This document shows positions 63,964 to 64,000 of a DNA stretch of 64,000 nucleotides, piece by piece. This DNA comes from an uncultured Bacteroidales bacterium. GTDB taxonomy: Bacteria; Bacteroidota; Bacteroidia; Bacteroidales; UBA932. Numbering within the stretch: the stretch's first letter is position 1; each line of letters starts with the position of its first letter. A program made the translations under genes and the position numbers. The notes under the pieces are model-generated. The model was not told the origin of the DNA. It was given only the letters and a program-made list of their open reading frames with translations, and made no database searches. The DNA lies in NCBI GenBank assembly GCA_900321655.1, contig ONWU01000003.1, forward strand, positions 1-64,000. Direction: 5' to 3'.

Positions 63964-64000
63964 CTAAACCAGGTTAAAGACGAGAAGATAGATATAGCCG
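63964..64000 (-). CDS. C-terminal end of a probable phosphatidylserine synthase gene (partial)
   Basis: A minus-strand frame entering from the right edge ends at TAG (63964-63966), after GYIYLLVFNLV. The hydrophobic tail and the position, 3 bases before psd, fit pssA, which commonly precedes psd in Bacteroidota. Only 11 residues are visible, so the identity is inferred from context. Confidence 0.4.
   Translation of the reverse strand, partial: GYIYLLVFNLV

Overview
This window reads as chromosomal DNA of a Bacteroidales bacterium (phylum Bacteroidota). The evidence is the Bacteroides-type promoter element TAnnTTTG in front of many genes, weak Shine-Dalgarno sequences, many lipoproteins and small beta-barrel proteins, a lipoprotein TamL, DUF3467, DUF1080 and PorT-like families, a pyrophosphate-type phosphofructokinase, and a heptose guanylyltransferase joined to a GmhB-type phosphatase. 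The base composition looks moderately GC-rich by eye. I could not place it to genus; an uncultured gut lineage is a reasonable guess. I found no tRNA, rRNA, CRISPR array, transposase or phage gene.

Layout. 1-1308: end of a probable heptose kinase gene and a heptose guanylyltransferase/phosphatase gene that carries palindromic in-frame insertions and is broken in its phosphatase half. 1277-9917 (minus): RmuC, a BaiN-type flavoprotein, and a compact unit of HprK-like kinase, S26-type peptidase, PqqD-like protein and ABC exporter with its own promoter (a possible modified-peptide system); upstream lie a YgjP-like metallopeptidase and a large MscS channel. 10025-14480 (minus): a four-gene keto-sugar type cluster (TIM-barrel epimerase, DUF1080, two Gfo/Idh/MocA oxidoreductases, one with a Tat signal). 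14614-18174: CNNM transporter, then mutY, maf, kdsC-like and DUF3467 on the minus strand. 18248-25321 (plus): valS, thioesterase, tatA, tatC, ABC-F ATPase, dipeptidase. 25406-28226: cinA, a divergent PyrD-like gene, and an HTH repressor beside a 494-base AT-rich region full of operator-like inverted repeats. 28227-32109: queA, acyltransferase, rlmD. 32106-34846 (minus): M6 protease and a lipoprotein. 34926-39154 (plus): Na/Ca exchanger, barrel protein, acetyltransferase-like protein, rarA. 39225-43589: tamL opposite speA and an RNA methyltransferase. 43581-51482 (minus): PPi-phosphofructokinase, CotH, amylase, PorT-like, S41 and S37 peptidases. 51614-63305 (plus): small-molecule kinase, Y-family polymerase, a 57-residue companion protein, then a tightly overlapping run ligA, yihY, rsh, Ig-like lipoprotein, barrel protein, ispG. 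63283-64000 (minus): psd and the end of a probable pssA.

Most of the window is housekeeping DNA packed into operons with ATGA or GTGA overlaps. The least ordinary signals are: (1) a palindromic element inserted in the same reading frame into two unrelated genes on opposite strands (552-602 and 15870-15924), like the palindromic elements of Rickettsia, plus a second tandem palindrome family at 128-211; (2) the kinase/peptidase/PqqD/exporter unit at 3686-6911; (3) a strong excess of the heptamer GGCCGAT across the window; (4) a shortened IspG; (5) the repressor-operator region at 27731-28151.
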